Origin: Flavobacteriales bacterium
GTDB taxonomy: Bacteria > Bacteroidota > Bacteroidia > Flavobacteriales_E > Vicingaceae
Direction: 5' to 3'
Length of the DNA: 15,984 bases
NCBI GenBank assembly: GCA_002402165.1
Contig: NVVI01000001.1
Coordinates: 55,043 to 71,026, forward strand
The notes beneath the pieces are model-generated. The model did no database searches, had not been told where the DNA came from, and was given only the letters and a program-made list of their open reading frames with translations. Positions 13,946-15,984 of this stretch are shown piece by piece (the stretch's first letter is position 1; every line of letters starts with the position of its first letter). A program made the position numbers and the translations under genes.

Positions 13946-14851
13946 ATGGAATATTCATTATTACATACGAATATAGAAGGTACGCCCTGTCCTGATTGCA
14001 AAGAAATTTCTTTCGAAATTAGTTCGGAGAATCTATCAAACTATTTCTTGAAACAAGAAATGAAATGTCCAAAATGTGGAACTAAATTAGATTGGTGGAA
14101 ACTACTTTTACGACATTTCGAATGGGGAATCCCTTCTTACTTATATTCAATTGTTGGTGGACTAAGGACAACCGTAATGATTCACATAAAGCCAAATGAA
14201 ACGTTTGAATTGGATTTAGTGAAATTAGGTATTCCCGAAGAATCCAAAATATTGCACGTGGGTTACACTCCAAACGACAAAGGTCTCTTCCCATTGGAAA
14301 TTCATGGCAATACGCCTTATAGACATTTTATTCCACACAAAATATTATTATTTGGAAGGCCAATTGGAGAGCCTTGTGAAAAAACTCCAGTTGCAGTTAG
14401 TATTGATTGGGTTAAAAATCCAGTAAATAATGAAATATGGAATAACCTTATTGAGTCTGTTGAAGCATTTTCGATTAATCGATTTCAGTCTTCGGTTATT
14501 CCTGCTAATGTTGCAGTTGAAGCTAAACTCAATGAAATTATAGATGGTTATTTAAGTCGATATGCTTCTGTCAAACGAGTGGCAGATTTTTTAACTAGTG
14601 GAGCAACTTATAGTCATCAACTCAACATACTATTACCTCTAATTGCAAGTTTTGAGGACTTCCCAATTTTACCTAATGATATTCGCGGGTCATTAAATGA
14701 ATTACGAGTCTACAGAAACGAAATTGCTCATAAAGGCATGACAACTAAGCCATTAGAAAAATCGACAATGTCAACTCTTTTGTGTTCAGCATCTTTCGCT
14801 ATGGGTTATCTGAAATTACTTGAAGAAAAAATAAATAAAAACCACCTATAA
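13946..14851 (+). CDS. Zinc-ribbon protein with C-terminal HEPN-like motif, unknown function
   Basis: I do not recognise this 301-residue protein as a named family. The N-terminus has two CxxC pairs, C15-P-D-C18 and C41-P-K-C44, spaced like a treble-clef or zinc-ribbon metal site. The middle (about 50-165) is mixed alpha/beta with no catalytic motif I can name. The C-terminal 140 residues look all-helical and hold RNEIAH at 257-262, an R-x4-H motif with Asn after Arg, as in HEPN-superfamily RNases and their inactive relatives. No signal peptide or membrane helix is apparent, so it is probably cytoplasmic. Arginine codons are 6 of 10 CGN, against about 3 of 13 in adjacent lptB, hinting at foreign origin, though the numbers are small. 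No MNT antitoxin or second toxin-antitoxin gene is next to it. A role in RNA cleavage or defense is inference. Confidence 0.6.
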   Translation: MEYSLLHTNIEGTPCPDCKEISFEISSENLSNYFLKQEMKCPKCGTKLDWWKLLLRHFEWGIPSYLYSIVGGLRTTVMIHIKPNETFELDLVKLGIPEESKILHVGYTPNDKGLFPLEIHGNTPYRHFIPHKILLFGRPIGEPCEKTPVAVSIDWVKNPVNNEIWNNLIESVEAFSINRFQSSVIPANVAVEAKLNEIIDGYLSRYASVKRVADFLTSGATYSHQLNILLPLIASFEDFPILPNDIRGSLNELRVYRNEIAHKGMTTKPLEKSTMSTLLCSASFAMGYLKLLEEKINKNHL

Positions 14852-14862
14852 TAATAGTTAAG

Positions 14863-15984
14863 CTACCACTTAATATCCTTCAAGTTCAACTGCAAAGTAG
14901 TATTGCCATTCCAATGGTTTTCTTCTATGTTGTAAACGATACTAAAAGGAACTCCTTCAGCTAACTCATCTAACATGTGTGCCATCCCAAAAGCTATGCA
15001 GTTAAATTTAATGTCTGGGTTATCTTCTTGAAATACTTCTAACCTCAAATGAGTTTTATCCTCTCCTATTTTTCTTGAGTTATTGGTAATAAAAACGTTT
15101 TCGCTCATAAAAACTGGCCGCATATTGCCTGGTCCGGTTGGAGCAAATTGTTTGAGTATTTTATAAAACTGAGCAGTAATTTGGTGTAACTCTAATCTAG
15201 AGTCAATGCTAATCTGAGGAATTAATAATTCAGGGTCAATTTGTTCTGAAACTACTTCTTCAAATCTTTGAGTAAAAGCCTCTAAGTTTTCAAGCTTCAT
15301 GGTTAACCCTGCAGCATATTTATGTCCGCCAAACTGCTCTAACAAATCGCTACAAGCATCAATAGCATCATACACATCAAAATCTTTTACAGAACGAGCA
15401 GAACCTGTTGCTTTTCCGTTTGATTCTGTTAATATTATTGTTGGGCGGTAATACGTTTCAATTAAACGAGAAGCAACAATACCTATGACTCCTTTGTGCC
15501 AATTATCTTGAAACAACACCGTAGTTTTCTTGTCTTGCAAATCAACATTATCTTCAATTTGTTTTAAGGCTTCTGCTGTAATCGCTTTATCTAATTCTTT
15601 ACGTTCAATGTTCAGTTCATTAATATGCCCACCAAACTCTAATGCTTTTTTAGTGTTCTCTTCCACCAACATTTCTACTGCTTTGTTTCCTGTTTCAATT
15701 CTACCAGCAGCATTAATTCTTGGAGCAATGGTAAAAACAATATCAGTAACCGTTAACTCATTTTTCAACTTTGCCAACTCTACCATTGTTTTAATTCCTA
15801 ATCGAGGGTTTTTATTAATCACTTTTAGTCCATAATAAACAAAAACTCTATTTTCTCCAGTTATCGGAACAATATCAGCACAAGTACTTATTGCCAATAA
15901 ATCTAAATATTGCATTAATTTAGATTCATCTTTTCCTTCTTTTTGAGTCCAAGCTTGCATTAACTTAAACCCAACTCCACAACC
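14863..15984 (-). CDS. recJ: RecJ single-stranded-DNA exonuclease, C-terminal part; gene runs off the window
   Basis: A 5'-3' single-strand exonuclease used in recombinational and mismatch repair. About 373 residues are visible; the frame continues to the window end with GCGVGFKL preceding the Met at 15960, so that Met is internal and the N-terminal DHH catalytic part (about 200 residues) lies outside. The visible part has the RecJ segment YLDLLAISTCADIVP, then RINAAGRI (81-88 from the internal Met), HKGVIGIVASRL (155-166), GSARS (186-190) and FGGHKYAAGL (210-219) of the DHHA1 domain, then the C-terminal OB-fold region. The stop lies 11 bp from the stop of the convergent gene at 13946, with no terminator hairpin between. 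The identification is secure. Confidence 0.95.
   Translation of the reverse strand, partial: GCGVGFKLMQAWTQKEGKDESKLMQYLDLLAISTCADIVPITGENRVFVYYGLKVINKNPRLGIKTMVELAKLKNELTVTDIVFTIAPRINAAGRIETGNKAVEMLVEENTKKALEFGGHINELNIERKELDKAITAEALKQIEDNVDLQDKKTTVLFQDNWHKGVIGIVASRLIETYYRPTIILTESNGKATGSARSVKDFDVYDAIDACSDLLEQFGGHKYAAGLTMKLENLEAFTQRFEEVVSEQIDPELLIPQISIDSRLELHQITAQFYKILKQFAPTGPGNMRPVFMSENVFITNNSRKIGEDKTHLRLEVFQEDNPDIKFNCIAFGMAHMLDELAEGVPFSIVYNIEENHWNGNTTLQLNLKDIKW

Noticed and set aside
13946..14851. Calling the HEPN-like gene part of a toxin-antitoxin or multi-gene defense system
   Set aside because: No partner gene (nucleotidyltransferase, antitoxin, nuclease or helicase) is adjacent: lptB and recJ are housekeeping genes, so a system claim would go beyond the evidence.
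15958..15960. Apparent start codon of recJ inside the window
   Set aside because: The frame stays open to the window end and the preceding residues GCGVGFKL match the conserved RecJ core, so this Met is internal.

Overview
The window looks like chromosomal DNA of a low-GC member of the Bacteroidota, probably a marine-type Flavobacteriia relative. The grounds are three proteins ending in type IX secretion (T9SS) type A sorting domains (two with YPNPSTG), signal peptides cleaved before Gln, TAnnTTTG/TAnnTTCG promoter elements instead of sigma70 boxes, AT-rich codon use with mostly AGA arginine, and no obvious Shine-Dalgarno sequences. I cannot name the genus from the sequence alone.

Layout. 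1-715 holds a sulfotransferase-like gene that may begin before the window. 811-5026 is a surface and secretion block: three T9SS cargo proteins and, on the opposite strand, a lipoprotein with TolB-like repeats. Strong hairpin terminators follow the first and second T9SS genes. 5030-6519 (minus strand) encodes an MlaF/MlaE-type lipid-transport ATPase and permease pair. 6579-6719 is a 46-residue lipoprotein too short for routine ORF calling. 6804-9580 is a tightly packed feoA-feoB-sprT-like unit for ferrous iron uptake, preceded by a perfect inverted repeat that looks like a metalloregulator operator. 9646-12025 pairs a class I/II aminotransferase with mannose-1-phosphate guanylyltransferase. 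12132-12941 is tatC, with palindromic intergenic repeats on both sides. 13155-13886 is lptB. 13946-14851 is an accessory-looking gene with an N-terminal zinc ribbon and a C-terminal HEPN-type R-x4-H motif. 14863-15984 (minus strand) is the 3' part of recJ.

How the genes fit together. Most of the window serves the envelope: Mla lipid transport, LptB for lipopolysaccharide export, ManC for GDP-mannose and surface glycans, TatC for folded-protein export, T9SS cargo and lipoproteins. The iron unit and recJ are housekeeping.

I found no complete novel multi-gene system. The best candidates for follow-up are the palindrome in front of feoA, the zinc-ribbon/HEPN gene between lptB and recJ, the apparently leaderless small lipoprotein, and the repeat clusters around tatC. 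There is no tRNA, rRNA, CRISPR array or transposase gene. No stretch longer than 300 bases lacks a gene.
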